From Daphnia carinata (taxonomy: Eukaryota > Arthropoda > Branchiopoda > Diplostraca > Daphniidae): a stretch of DNA of 64,000 nt. The notes beneath the pieces are model-generated. The model did no database searches. It saw only the letters and a program-made list of their open reading frames with translations, and was not told the origin of the DNA. The number at the start of each line of letters is the position of its first letter. The stretch's first letter is position 1. Where the stretch lies: contig NC_081331.1 in assembly GCF_022539665.2 (NCBI RefSeq), positions 4,436,501-4,500,500 on the forward strand. The letters are read 5' to 3'. Below are positions 1-12,000 of the stretch, piece by piece. A program made the position numbers and the translations under genes.

Positions 1-1018
1 ATTCATGCCGAGTTGGTCGCCATACGAGGTCGACGTAGTGTCTGGAGCATAGATGGACAAATCCATGTCATCCGGAAGGATGCTCTCCTGTGTCAGCGTG
101 AATTCTTCGGGTTTGCTGGAAGCGACGCACCAACGTGCCCAAAATTGAGCAGCAAGATTTCGGCAATCTGCAAATGAAACAGGAGTAGGCATTGAAGTAT
201 AGGAAGACGACACCAGTGGCTGCATGTTTGGCTTACTCTGGTCATTATACTCCTCAGCTATCGACTGTATCATTTGAGATAGGTCGTTATAAGGGAATGT
301 AGAACGAATCAAACGAGTGACTTCTTCGTCTTTCAGCCGAACCTCTGACATGGGCAACAGTTGGACAAGTTCCAACATCTCGGTCAGTAGCGGTGTATTA
401 CGCGTCTGTAAAGCTTCAACAAGCCATTTCAGAAGCAAAAAATAAGCTCCTTGCTCATTCAAAAACCTGTTGGAAAAACAATCAATTTAAAAAGGAGAAA
501 CAAACAAACACAATAAACAAACAAAAAATGTGAATGTTTTAGAACTCACTGGTCCAACAGCTCGTGCGGTGTTGCTTTAAGGACGTGAATGTAGATGCAT
601 TTACTAACAAGTTTCTTGGAGAATCGTAACATCAGCCTAAATTAAATCATCGTTCAAATTACATCGATAATTTTAAGAAGAATATGTCGAGTTAGGCATA
701 CCTGGCTACTCGTACGACTTCTCCGGGTCCTTTAATACCGCCATTTGTCGACAGTAAAACACCAAGGCAGTTGAGCAGATCAAGTGGATCAATGCGTGGC
801 TATGAAACGTAAACAAAAACGTATATAACCTATAACGTAAGCATCGTATAGCAATCAAGGATTCGAATAAGAACTGATGACGTCACTAACCCCCTTCCAC
901 TCCCTTCGTTCCCAAATGAGCCCAAGGTCGTTGCTATGCGATGGTAATGCCCCGACGTATGCATTACACCTAACTACAATACATATATTTGTTCCATTGT
1001 TTACAGTTCACTTACCAT
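1..1018 (-). CDS. PPP1R10: PNUTS / PPP1R10 (protein phosphatase 1 nuclear-targeting subunit), N-terminal part
   Basis: Exons on the minus strand: 1016..1018, 702..799, 550..636, and 466 down to the window edge, where the gene runs off. The protein starts MPRIDPLDLLNCLGVLLS and continues through a TFIIS N-terminal/LW-type helical domain (about residues 10-120, with LMLRFSKKLVSKCIYIHVLK). This is very close to the insect PNUTS N-terminus as I remember it. PNUTS is a nuclear scaffold that binds PP1 and acts on RNA polymerase II termination and chromatin; the TFIIS-like domain recruits TOX4-type partners (family knowledge). The PP1-binding RVxF motif and zinc finger would lie outside the window. 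The first coding exon carries only the ATG, which is followed directly by a GTAAGTG donor. A run rich in S, T and P follows the domain. The gene is head-to-head with mS40. Confidence 0.85.
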
Positions 1019-1942
1019 TTTGCGTTATGATTATCGGCGTGGAGGAGTCAGGGCAGAATCCTCATTATGTGAAAAGTTTGACTAGGTTTCGAGACGATGA
1101 AATCGTGCCAGTCACAGAATTATTCGCCACTTTGGAGAGTTAAGGTTTTCACTTATTCAACGACAGAATCGACCAGATATCAATTATGTACATGTGTAAA
1201 ATTATTCTTTCTCAATGTAATAACATCTGAATCAAATCGATTTCGTCGAGTCAGAAGACGGCAGCTTCGGATACGGCAAAATGTCTCGTCTCCCTACCCA
1301 GGGCTGTTGGTAGGGAAAAAGGCAAAAAAAAATGGACGACAGAAAAGTTGTTATCTGATGGCTGGGCTTCCTGTCCTGACGCGTAAATCGTTTATATCTG
1401 AGTTCTTCGAGGCGATCGGTATTATATATATTTATCAACAGACACGTTATGTTACGAAGGTGAATTAGTATACTTTTATAAGCAGAAATACGCTTTAATA
1501 TTTGGTTTTTATATGTGGCGAAAGACACGAATTGACCAAACTAACGTCGAATCCTCACAACTACCAAAATGACGTTTCTTCTCCGAAACGCCATCTACTG
1601 TACTTTTTGATCCATCTAGCGACGATTTTGTTTACCTGTATGCCTATTGCCTTACTTATTTTATGGGAGGAGAGTGACAAGAAAAAGTTAAGTATGAATT
1701 ATAGATTTCAAACATTTCCTTCATTAAGGTAATGAAGGAATTCATATAATTCATTAAGGTGAGCAGTACATAATAGATGTTAATCGCATTATTAGAAGTT
1801 ATTTCCAATGTTGCGGAAACCCGTACAGCCGAGATTCGTCTGCTAGCTCATGGTTTCAGACTTTTGAAGTAGTTGAGAAGAACACAAAAACTAGACAGAA
1901 TTTTATACTTATTTAAGGAGAAAAGTGATTTGCCACTAAAAT
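1019..1942. other. PNUTS-mS40 intergenic region with unresolved open frames
   Basis: This 0.9 kb lies between the divergent PNUTS and mS40 starts. It must hold the PNUTS 5' UTR/promoter and the mS40 promoter. On the plus strand a frame is open from 1402 to a stop at 1570..1572 (contains YEGELVYFYKQKYALIFGF). Another frame from about 1502 contains a hydrophobic stretch (LIHLATILFTCMPIALLILW). It could splice at 1692 (GTATGAAT) to an open stretch starting about 1777 that contains YFQCCGNPYSRDSS. I could not join these into a convincing protein and recognise no family, so no gene is called. A small split gene here is possible. Confidence 0.3.
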
Positions 1943-2763
1943 ATGGCAGCCAGGGTCATATTAAGTCAGGGTTTACGGCAATTGGCAATAAGTCCAATAG
2001 CTTTCACAATGCCGTCGAAATACACAACCAACTTACCTGTGTTGTTGAAAGCTGGAGGGAATTTGTCATTCGCGCGAAGCTTTTCCGAACCCAACGATGA
2101 AGTTGCTTCCGAGCCAAATCCAGAAAGTGACCCCAGTTTAGTTGTGGATCAGAAAGATGCGTCCAAAATGCGTAATCGTGTAATTCCAGTAGAAATTAGC
2201 ATGAAGTATTTAAAGAGTAAAGGTAAATATCATTTCTGTTGTTTGTTTAACAGGAAAAAAAATAATACTTGTTTTATTCTAAGGGTATTTAACAACCTAT
2301 GGTTCAGAGCCTGTGTGGGTTAAATATCGCAGAAATTTCAAGGGCCAGTTTGCTCCAGAGACAAGAAAGACTTGCATAGTAAGTTTACTGTTTTGAGGAA
2401 AGGAGAAAATTAAGTACACAAAAGTTGTCTTTTTTCTCTAGAGACAAGAAAAATTAAGTACTGGGAATCCTTGCCCAATATGCAGAGATGAGTACTTGAT
2501 ACTTGATTACAGAAACGTTGAATTATTAAAACAGTTTATTTCACCCTTCAATGGAGCTATTCTGCCAACACTGTAAGATGAAAATGAAGACTTATTTTTT
2601 TAACCTTTCAGTTTAATAAATAACTTATTCTTCCAGGAAAACTGGTTTATGCCAAACTAAACAAAGGGAACTACTTGTGGCAATTACAAAAGCTAAAAAT
2701 TACGGTCTAATCGCGTTTGATGTTCCCATTCGTGAATATGATTATTCTGATTATCGATCATAA
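1943..2763 (+). CDS. MRPS18B: Mitochondrial small ribosomal subunit protein mS40 (MRPS18B)
   Basis: Four exons: 1943..2222, 2284..2378, 2442..2572, 2637..2763, giving 210 residues with all phases consistent. The N-terminal 75 or so residues are basic/hydroxylated and look like a mitochondrial presequence plus linker ([19 protein letters not shown]). The conserved core follows: [17 protein letters not shown], then [20 protein letters not shown] and [13 protein letters not shown] at the C-terminus. The CPIC pair and a later cysteine (GLCQ) match the zinc-binding S18-family core. The role, from the family, is a structural protein of the mitoribosome small subunit. The start ATG is the first in frame. 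The gene is tail-to-tail with fumarylacetoacetase, only about 165 bases apart. Confidence 0.92.
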
Positions 2764-2927
2764 ATGTGATAGTAAATACAGCAGTAGTTAAAGTTGCTTA
2801 AGGAATCATATATTTTCAACTTCGACATAAAGATCTTTTCTTACACCACGACCAACGATAAGTATAATCTAATGAACTACTAAATAGCACTTTGATATGA
2901 TCAAATGCTCTGAGTATGTGACTTGAA

Positions 2928-4757
2928 TCAGACCGGAAGAGCAGGAAGAACCTTCCCCGTGCATTTGCCAAAACCAATGCGTAAACCGTCTCGCTCACAA
3001 AATCCTAAAAAAAAAAGGAGGAATTTTTCTGTAACACTACACACAATTCAAAAAATTAGTCTACCTCTGATGGTGACCTCGTCTTCATCTTGAATAAACT
3101 TGCGCGTAACACCGTCGCCCAATTCAACCAGCCGGGTGCCACGCCAGCTTAGCTCCAACATTGATCCAAATGCATCGTTAGTCGGACCACTGATTGTTCC
3201 GGAACCAAGAAGATCGCCAGGTTGAAGATTGCACCCAGTGACAGTATGGTGGGCTAACTGTTGTTTCATGGTCCAGTACATATACTTGAAATTTGACCTA
3301 CAGACGACCGCTTCTTTCTCCGAACCACCAGCTATATTAGTAAAATTCCTTTTAGTCTATATTTTTAACTTGTGCAAAGCTTAAAAATTTTAAAGTGCTT
3401 ACGTTTGATAGCCACTTCAAGGTTAATGTCGAAATTGTAGTCATCAGCGTGTTTTAAATACGCAAAAGGTTCGGGATCTTGGGGGTAGTTAGAAACCTTA
3501 AACGGTTCTAAAGCCTCCATGGTAACAACCCAGGGTGAAATAGTTGTTCCAAAGTTTTTAGCTAAGAAGGGACCTAATGGAACGTACTCCCACTTTTGAA
3601 TATCCCGGGCTGCATAAACGAAAAAAAAAAAAATAAATAAATACAAATATTATCTATAGCTGAATACAGTTTTTAATGTGAAACGCACCACTCCAGTCGT
3701 TCATCAAAACCTATAATAGAAGAAATATATAAAATCAACAACATTAAGACAACCAAAGCTGCATAAATGTAAGCCAAGGTTTGTGGAAAATTATACCATT
3801 CCAAAAATGTGGTTTTCCGCTTCTGCCACTGGAACGGGACTACCAAGAGAGTTGGATTTTCCAACGAAAAACGCTGTCTCCAGTTCAAAATCAAGAAGCT
3901 TGCATTTGTCAAAAACGGGAGGCTCAGCGTCATTAGGTCGCGTTTGCCCAATGGGACGCCGAATTGGTGTTCCTGATATCACAATCGACGAGGAACGACC
4001 GTGATAGCCAACAGGCAAATACTTCCAGTTGGGCATCAGAGCATTATCTTTTCCTCTAAAGTATTAATACAATACCATGTTATTTTAATTCACAATAACT
4101 TAGTCATGACGTGCTTTACCTAAACATTTCTCCAACATTTGATGCATGGATGATGGAAGAATAGAAATCTGTGTAATCACCAATCTTGGCTGGAAGGTGC
4201 ATGGTAGCTTCCGATTGCAAGACCAGAGAACTGGCAATACACTCAAAGTTATATAATGATTGGAGAAAAAACCTCAAAGCTCATTACTTTTTTCTCAAAT
4301 CAGTGTCATCTTCGAGCGTCTTGTTGCCAGTAGACAAAATATCTTGCAGTGTTTTTCTCGCTTCAGTCCAAGCTTTTGGTCCTAATCCCATGAAACTATT
4401 GAGAGTGCTCTGTCAAATCGTACAAAGTATGATTTTTTATTCAAATAACCTGCAATCTAATAAAAAAGTGTTACCTCCTGGAAAACATTCTGATTGTTTT
4501 TTAATTCTGGTCCATTGAAGAGATGAGCAACAGCATGAAGGTCAAGAATGTGTTCACCAATAGCAACGCCGATTCTTTGCTGGGGCTATAGAAATTACAA
4601 ATAAATATTTCACCAGTTACCACCACAAGTGTTTACATCCATGTCAATACCTAGTTCATATCACAAGTATTCTCACCTTATTAGCTGTAGAAAATATACC
4701 ATAGGGTAAGTTTTCCAATGGAAAATCGCTGTTTTCTGGGAGAGGTATGAACGACAT
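2928..4757 (-). CDS. FAH: Fumarylacetoacetase
   Basis: Nine exons (minus strand): 4677..4757, 4475..4585, 4288..4409, 4120..4230, 3797..4055, 3689..3710, 3403..3609, 3065..3331, 2928..3004; 418 residues against 419 in the human enzyme. It hydrolyses fumarylacetoacetate to fumarate and acetoacetate, the last step of tyrosine degradation, in the cytosol. The start [20 protein letters not shown] is the usual FAH N-terminus. Metal/active-site segments are visible: [19 protein letters not shown] (two metal-binding Glu), [34 protein letters not shown], and the C-terminal [15 protein letters not shown]. No key residue appears missing. One exon (3689..3710) is only 22 bases. It is head-to-head with the astacin gene (865 bases between starts). 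Confidence 0.97.
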
Positions 4758-5622
4758 TCTCCGAAGTTGGCTGCAGATTTTTTCAGCTCGCGAATGAGGT
4801 AATGTCAAAAGGAAAAAAGACCACGGCAACAGGTAACTGAGCATACTAGTTGAACGCGAGCATTTTTGCCGGGAGCAGAAGACGCCACGCGGATAAAATC
4901 TCAACTATCATCACCTTGCCACTGGCAATTCTCGTTAAATATTTAGAAGATCCGGACAAATATGGATGTTGGCCTGAACATTTTAAGTTACTTTGAACTT
5001 GTTACTCCTGGAAGAATGTAAAGCTAAACAATTTTACTTTCTGCTTACGATTAAACGGGTTTTTTTCTTACCAGAATTCGTAACTCGTCGAATCGGAATT
5101 GGACACCAAGAAAAACCTGATCATATTTGAAGTACGAAAAGGCAATTGGGAGTTAAAATCTTACTTGTCGGTACGTTTTTACAGCATTACACAAAGATAA
5201 CAAGAGTTTTAGGTTCCAGAGGCGTGTACTGGGATTTCCCAGTAGATATGAGTTAGACATAACGCCATAGGCTTTGGAATTTCCAGTTTCTACAAAACAT
5301 TTAGTCAGTTGCACCCAGAGATGTTTGCACCCCCATAACAGATGATCTTGTCTGAACTGGCACAGACTGGTTTAAAGTGGAAATGAAAAGCTACCACACA
5401 CAACCCGTGTAAAAGAACTTCTAGGGTGAAAGTTTTCGGGCTATGACGATAACTTTTACACGCAATGAGTAGGATGACGAGGGCGAGTTCATCCTCTGTT
5501 CACCGTATAAAAAGACCATCGTTCCTTGGTACCGGGACAGTTCATACAACTACATTACAAGGCCGTCAACCTCTCTTTGTTAAACCGGGAAAAATCTAAA
5601 CAATTCGTTGACGACGGAAGAA
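4758..5622. other. FAH-astacin intergenic region
   Basis: Divergent upstream region. The right end holds a clear TATA promoter for the astacin gene (see separate entry). The FAH side has no TATA box that I can see, as expected for a housekeeping gene. Nothing else is recognised. Confidence 0.6.
5506..5514 (+). promoter_or_regulatory. TATA box of the astacin gene
   Basis: TATAAAAAG lies about 115 bases before the astacin ATG (5623). A transcription start would be expected around 5535-5545 (GACAGTTCATAC). A strong TATA box fits a regulated secreted-protease gene. The core promoter is inferred from motif and spacing only. Confidence 0.65.
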
Positions 5623-8277
5623 ATGTTCCGAGTAACGTTTTTGGCGTTCGTGCTGATTGGAATGACCAATCAATACAGAGTAATTTATTGCGCTCCCACA
5701 CCTGATGGCAATAACGAACTTTCTGAACCTAAAATGACCAAGACAACGTATGGCAGCAGCAGGGATCCGGTACGTTTTCTCTTTTTTAATGAGATTAATT
5801 TTGTTGCAACGAGAAATGCAAAATTTTGCGCAAAGATTACTAATGAATTTTAAAAATTACAGATTGGAGAAATGCCTGGCGAACCCCTCAGCCCAGCAGA
5901 TTTTCAAAATGCAAAGGAATTGGGTAAATGCAACAAAATATTAAACAAAAAAAAAATGAAAGTAGAATGTAATCAATCTGAGTACTAGATTATATCTAGT
6001 ATTTCCTTAATTGGGCAGCACGAGCTCGTCCAAGTCTACCGAAAACAAGGAACTCTGCATTGACAGGCTTTTTTCTTTAGAAAACTACTTTAGTATGCAA
6101 ATGACTATTATAATAACCTTTATAAAAAGGAAATTTTTGTTTTCTTCACAGTTCTGGGGCCGAATTTTCAAGATTTGGTTGACGGTAGTCCAAACGGACT
6201 GGGTGGCCAGAAAGGCCTTTTTGAAGGCGACATTGTCGGCGTGTTAGCTAAAGAAACGGCCACAGTAACAGGACGACAAAAAGGGACAAAGGTCAGTTAG
6301 AATTTTATTTCTATTGAAAATCAATCAACTAGAAAGTGATCTACTTCCAATCCGGTTCACTGATTCTTTTCGGTGTAGCTGAACAGTGCCGTCGTCGACG
6401 TGACCCTAACCTGGCCATCTGGTACAATACCGTACGTGATTTCAGCATCTTTCGGTATTGTCCAACACTTTATAATACAGTTTCCGGACAAGCTCATTCA
6501 CTAAAGGTGTTGTATTACAGGAAAACGCGAACGAACTTTAATCGCCAAGGCCATTCTTGAGTTTCACAACAAAACGTGTCTTCGTTTTGTACCACGTACG
6601 AACCAGGATGACTACATCAATATCTTAAATGCAAATGGGTAAACGAAATGTTGCAAACTAAACACTGTGGACGCGTGCAGTCGACATAAATTCGTCTGTT
6701 TTGCTGAGCTATCGTTATTTTCCTTGTTGAATGATTTGTAAAATACTTCCCATATTTTTTGCAGATGTAGCAGCAACGTCGGTCGTGCAGGTGGAGAACA
6801 GCAAGTCTCTTTGGTATGAATTATTCAACATGCAAAAAAAATTAGGAAATTATGTTAGCGTGATTTTGTCTACATGGAGTCTGTTGATCATTTAGGGCAT
6901 GGGATGTTTCTACGTCGGCATCATCATGCACGAATTAATGCACGCCGTTGGGTTCTGGGTAAGCCTTCTTTTCCGAATTGCAAAATGTTTACTCACGAAT
7001 ACTTAAAAATCTGGCTAAACGTTTTGCTTTGATTGATCTTCGACAGCATGAGCAAAGTCGTACCGATCGCGATGACCACGTCATAATCCACTGGGAAAAC
7101 ATAATGAAAGGTATGACTCACCTATTTAAAAAAAAAATTCATTTTAATAGTAAATTACTTTGCTATCATGACAGGGATGGCATACAATTTCCAGAAATAT
7201 GATCAAGGCCGCATCCAATATCTTGGTCTACCCTACGATACAGGTAAACAAGTTAAATATATTGACTTAAGTGTTCGTCTTGGTAAGAACACTGATTTTT
7301 TAAATGAAACAGGTTCCATTATGCACTACGACGCTTACGCGTTTGCTGAAGACAAGCGCTACCCTACGATTACATCTAAGAAGAGCGACGAGCAACTAGG
7401 ACAGCGAAATGGGTTTAGTGATGTACATATCAACACGTTGATAAAGTTTTGAATTTCTAAAGTAATTTTGGAAAAATCTGATACAAGGCGGACGTGTTAA
7501 AGTTGAACCGGTTGTACAAATGTGAAACAAATTCGAGCGAAGAAACGTCAGTTACAACTTCGCCTGCTGCCACTCGGTTGAAACCAACTCCAGGTATATA
7601 CTTGATATTCAAAGCACATCATGATTTGAAACCATTAAAAATTATTTTTACTCTTTTCAAAGACAAAGGAAAGTCTACAAATGGATGCCTAGACGACCAC
7701 AAATATTGCAAGATTTGGACAGAGAGAGGAGAATGCGCAAGAAATTCTTGGATGGCAAACCACTGCCGCAATTCTTGCAATCAATGCGGTATGTTGTATG
7801 CAAAAATCATTCACGAAATCAAAGATTTAGAAACATCTATCTTAATCGGCTATCTCGCTCAACGAAGCACGTTTGATGTAATCTTTAAAATATTTTCTTT
7901 TCAGATGGCCAGTGTAGTAATTTGAACGACAATTGCATCCAATGGTAAACAAAAAATTGCTATAATTATAGTTCTATTGAAATCAATGAAATTAAAAACT
8001 ATTCCAACAGGGCCCAATCGGCGAGTGTCAAAAGAATAGTCCATACATGAAAATCTATTGTCGCAAATCTTGCCATTTGTGTGGTAAAATTGAGTTCTGT
8101 TAAAACTGTAAAATACCAGTAATAACTCAAACGTTTTATACTTTAACAGACGACACAGATAGATCTGATTGCGTCGACGACGATCGTTTGTGCCCCGTAT
8201 GGGCGGCAAGGGATGGCTGCAAGGCCAATTCGAATTTCATGCAACTACACTGCAGGAAATCGTGTGGTGAATGCTAA
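5623..8277 (+). CDS. Secreted astacin-family (M12A) metalloprotease with three ShKT modules; frame broken in exon 14
   Basis: Exons: 5623..5769, 5863..5923, 6152..6291, 6379..6454, 6521..6638, 6765..6813, 6896..6958, 7047..7110, 7175..7243, 7313..7422, 7488..7593, 7663..7788, 7905..7944, 8011..8083, 8150..8277. A signal peptide (MFRVTFLAFVLIGM...IYC) is followed by a propeptide and the astacin domain (NSAVVDVTLTWPSGTIPYVI). It contains the zinc site HELMHAVGFWHEQSRTD and the Met-turn SIMHYDAY, both intact. After a short Thr-rich linker come three six-cysteine ShKT modules, which in this family aid substrate or matrix binding. In exon 14 (8011..8083) the second ShKT module reads out of frame by one base and stops early, while exon 15 and the rest of exon 14 are open in the shifted frame. 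The catalytic domain is unaffected. Poly(A) signal AATAAA at 8469..8474. The break may be an assembly error, an allele or a real truncation. Confidence 0.88.
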
Positions 8278-8545
8278 CATCCTACTTTCACTGAAAAGAT
8301 TATTATCTTCATGACATTTCTCTCTTCGAAGACTCCACTGCCAAATCAGTCCATGTTGTCCTACTTCGTTGCACACTACCAGCTTTTTATCTAATAGTTT
8401 TCAAAAGGGCCTGAATTTTAGAGATTTTCTTATTTATGTATTGCAAATCGTTCACGATATGTCTCAAGAATAAAATATTATTTTTCAAGTCAAAACCTAA
8501 TCGCCACCGACGTTTATCGAAATAGCATTAGACGTAATCATGTTT

Positions 8546-9005
8546 TTAGGCAACAGGATTGTGTTCCCTTGCGCAATAAACACACGGTGGGATGAAAAAG
8601 TAATCCGGTTTCTTTTTTGGTGGCTTTGTGGGTTTGGCAGGAACAATTTCCGATCCTATACAAGAATGATTTATTCATAAGATAACCAGGTTATGAAAAA
8701 TAAAACGAAGGCCAGCAGTTTTGCGCTCTGATGGTTCTTTGTTCCACTAAATTATTCCTTATGTTGTAGGCAAACAAAGAAATGATATGCCAGCCTTAAA
8801 AAAAACGCTACCTGTTGAAGCAGGTATTGCCGGAAGGTCGGTCGATAATTTAGATATCACCTCGGGCAAAGGTGCGGGCTATGCAAAAACATTCAAAAAG
8901 AAAACAATAAATTTGTTTGTTATTTCCGCCTAAATTAATCTGTTGGTACGTTACCATAACGACGGACAATGCGAGGAGAAAGATAAGAACAACGACAACT
9001 TTCAT
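8546..9005 (-). CDS. Small secreted protein with CVYC motif, unknown function
   Basis: Three exons on the minus strand: 8955..9005, 8812..8878, 8546..8655; 75 residues, with phases and splice sites consistent. Residues 1-17 are a textbook signal peptide (MKVVVVLIFLLALSVVM). The mature part is Pro-rich (PAPLPEVISKLSTDLPAIPA), then basic (PAKPTKPPKKKPDYFFIPP), and ends with CVYCAREHNPVA. The two cysteines could form a disulfide or a dimer link. I recognise no family. It is tail-to-tail with the astacin gene, 268 bases apart. It could be a peptide hormone-like or immune peptide, but nothing in the sequence decides this. Confidence 0.6.
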
Positions 9006-12000
9006 TTTTAACCGGTGAGAAATGTTTGCGATTGGACGGAAATGAAAGGCAATCTGCCACCGTATACCCACGATTCAGAAATGAACATTTTGTGCTTGTC
9101 AAAAAATCTAAATAAAAAAAAAATTCGGGAATATTCCGCAGGTGGCCGGTCTTGCTGACGATCCTTTTCTATAGATTAGACGCCACATGTGTGACGCTTT
9201 TAAGTACACATATGGTGTTGCAACCACTAAAAGTGGAACAGATGCGTCGTTTATGGCTCTTCATTTCGTAACCAGAAAATAGCACATGATAACACACTTG
9301 CTTTCGTCAACTCGATGGTGAGAAGTTGACGTGGATAAAGAACGAAACTGGACTCGGCAGAGAAGCTTGGGAGTCATTTACTTTGGAATTCCCTTTAAAA
9401 AGTTATTTGAACGTTTCAGAGTTCGTTAAAAGAAATATGCAATCGAAACGAGCTGCTTGGTGAGTAGCTAATTGCTAATCAGCGCGCAAAAATCAAATGT
9501 CCACATTTATTCGTTAATGCCATAATTAGGATTTTTCCTGGATAGGGAAAAGTCAAGCAATTCTTGAAAGGGCGTTGATACTTTCTTTCGGGTACACATT
9601 TACATAATTGCTTAGTAGCCGGGGATAAAGTCTACCTCCATTTCAAGGTTATCTAGCAGTTGATTTGCGTCGGCAATGACGGAAAAATCCGTTGATCCCA
9701 ATCAAGAGTTGAGACTACTGACTTTGAGATTTTGGGCGTGATTCCTTACGTTTCTACTTAGCGGTAAAGACAAACCAGAAATACTATATTCAAAAAGCTT
9801 GTCAAGGCTAAATATTTTTTTCAAAAACAAAAACAAATTACAGCTGATTAAGGCTTGATTACTATCGCATGCAACACGGACGTACTCTAAATCTTGTCCA
9901 TTTCACGTAATAAGTGGTAGGTAAGTGTTACTGTCACGCTGGGCCAACGCGAATACGATACGTGTAAAAAGGAACAGGTTCTATCTGCGAAAGATAAAAA
10001 AAAAACTTTCGATGCAAAATTCGTCTCTACTTCAGCGATCTGCTGACTAAAATGACGCAATCTCAAACAACGTCCTTGGTACCACAAAGATGCCAGGCAT
10101 TTAAAACGCAGTTTGAAAGTGTTTGTGTCTTGATTGTCAGGTGACTTTTGTCGATGCAAGGACAACAACACAAAAACAAATGACGACCTTCGTTTAGAAT
10201 ACAAGAAAAAAAAATTCAGCAATTTTCTTCTCTTGTTTATCAAAATAAAATGTGCAGAGGTGTGGCAGTCAAGAACACTCATAGCGCCGTTATAAATGAA
10301 AATACTGCGCAGTACATTGCTTTCGAATCCTTTCACTTGCAATAAACAAACTGAAACCGGAATCTTTTACCATATTAAATGTCGCTACATTAATCGAAGT
10401 CATGCAAACTGCGCCATCGATTCGTTGTATCGCTTTCATCAAAAAAGCCGAATGACGTCACACAGGTCTCTTCAATCAAACCCGGAAAAACAAACAATTG
10501 TCAAGAGAAAAAAAGGTGGGCATTGACGCCCGTTTTACAAAGCTTTGCATACTGTCAAGGTAAATATTCAAGGTCATTATCCGCCAAATTTCCGACTGGG
10601 CGCTCACGACGTGAGGGGAAAGTTCAATTCAACTTGACAAAGCAGATCAGGAGAACAGCACGAGCCTTATGTCGAAATTCCAGGATTTCGCTGAACGCGC
10701 TGCATGCTGAAAGCGTGCGGACTAGTCGACACAGAATATAATGTCCTTGTCTTTTACGTAGGCAATATATCACAATCGGAAGATGTAGAGGCAAACGCTA
10801 TTGGATCAATCTTACTGTTGCTGGTACGCACACAAGTTTGAAAAGTAGGTCTCAATTCGGAGAAGGTGGGTGTAGTACGGTCGATGAAAAATTCATAGCA
10901 CGAATTCGGTTTTTATACAGTATACAAAATAAAATTGTACGTCTTAAAAAGATGGTCAGAAACGTTACAGAGTCGATTGCGTTTTTTAAACCCGGAACTC
11001 TTTGCGCATGCGTTGGACTCAAAAGAATTTGGACCTTTACCTTTTTTTTTTTGTACAGACTATTGATAAATATTTAAAAATTTCAACAAGACGAAATTGT
11101 TGGCTCGTTCTCAAATTTGTCAAAATTATTTTTTTACATTTTCTGAAACTCATCTAGTCGTTAATAAGGAATGTATAAAGTTATTTTCAGACGTTAATAG
11201 TCTTCTGGAATGGGAAAAACTCCAATCTGTCAGTAGTCATTATTTTAGGCTTCTTGTAAATCAAAATCCCCACCCACAAGAGGGATACAACTAGAGGATT
11301 AGCTCTCATTTATTTTCAAGTGCTTCTTCCCGTCAAGCTGTTCCATCATTTAACTAATGACGTACCGCGAGACCCAGACAATAAACATTTTTTTTTCGCC
11401 CTTTTTAAATAATTTACTGTAGGGTATCGAAACGCCATTTCACAGCCCATAAGCTCTTCAGATTGATGAAGAAGTGAAAACAAAAGATTTTTGATTTCGT
11501 GTTATGATGAATTCCACCTCTCCGCAACACCCACCTTCTTATTACGCCAATATCATCTTACGTCAGCTACGCTTGCTATATAAGGTACCACGTGAGTTGT
11601 TGCGTGGGACATGTTATGATAGTCGGAAAAGAAAACGGATACGTATCAATGAAAGATTGGCTTGCTGTTTAGTCAAGTGCGTCAGCATTGCAAAGAAAAC
11701 CTTGCGGTCGACAATGCAGGATAGCCTCGTTAACGATAACAGCTTATCTACCGTGTGTAAATAGACAGTGTCAAATAAATAAGTTTGTAGAGTTTGAACC
11801 CCAAAAAATATTTTCTTTTTAAAATGAATTGTAGGGGATGACTTACAATTGTAAATTTATTCAGAAGCCAGAAAAGCGTTGATATCTTCATTCTGGCAGT
11901 TAGGGGCTATCGACAACAGGTTTTCTAATAGATATTTTGCATACGGCATTCTTTAAAGTCCCATCGCTATCTAAATGTTTACTTTAAGATCACCTTAAAA

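Noticed and set aside
4186-4518. 110-codon plus-strand frame within FAH
   Set aside because: Antisense to exons with unambiguous FAH homology.
9887-10342. 151-codon open frame on the minus strand in the gene-poor region
   Set aside because: Composition (many F, S, R and C), no recognised motif, no promoter or splice context. Likely chance in AT-rich DNA.
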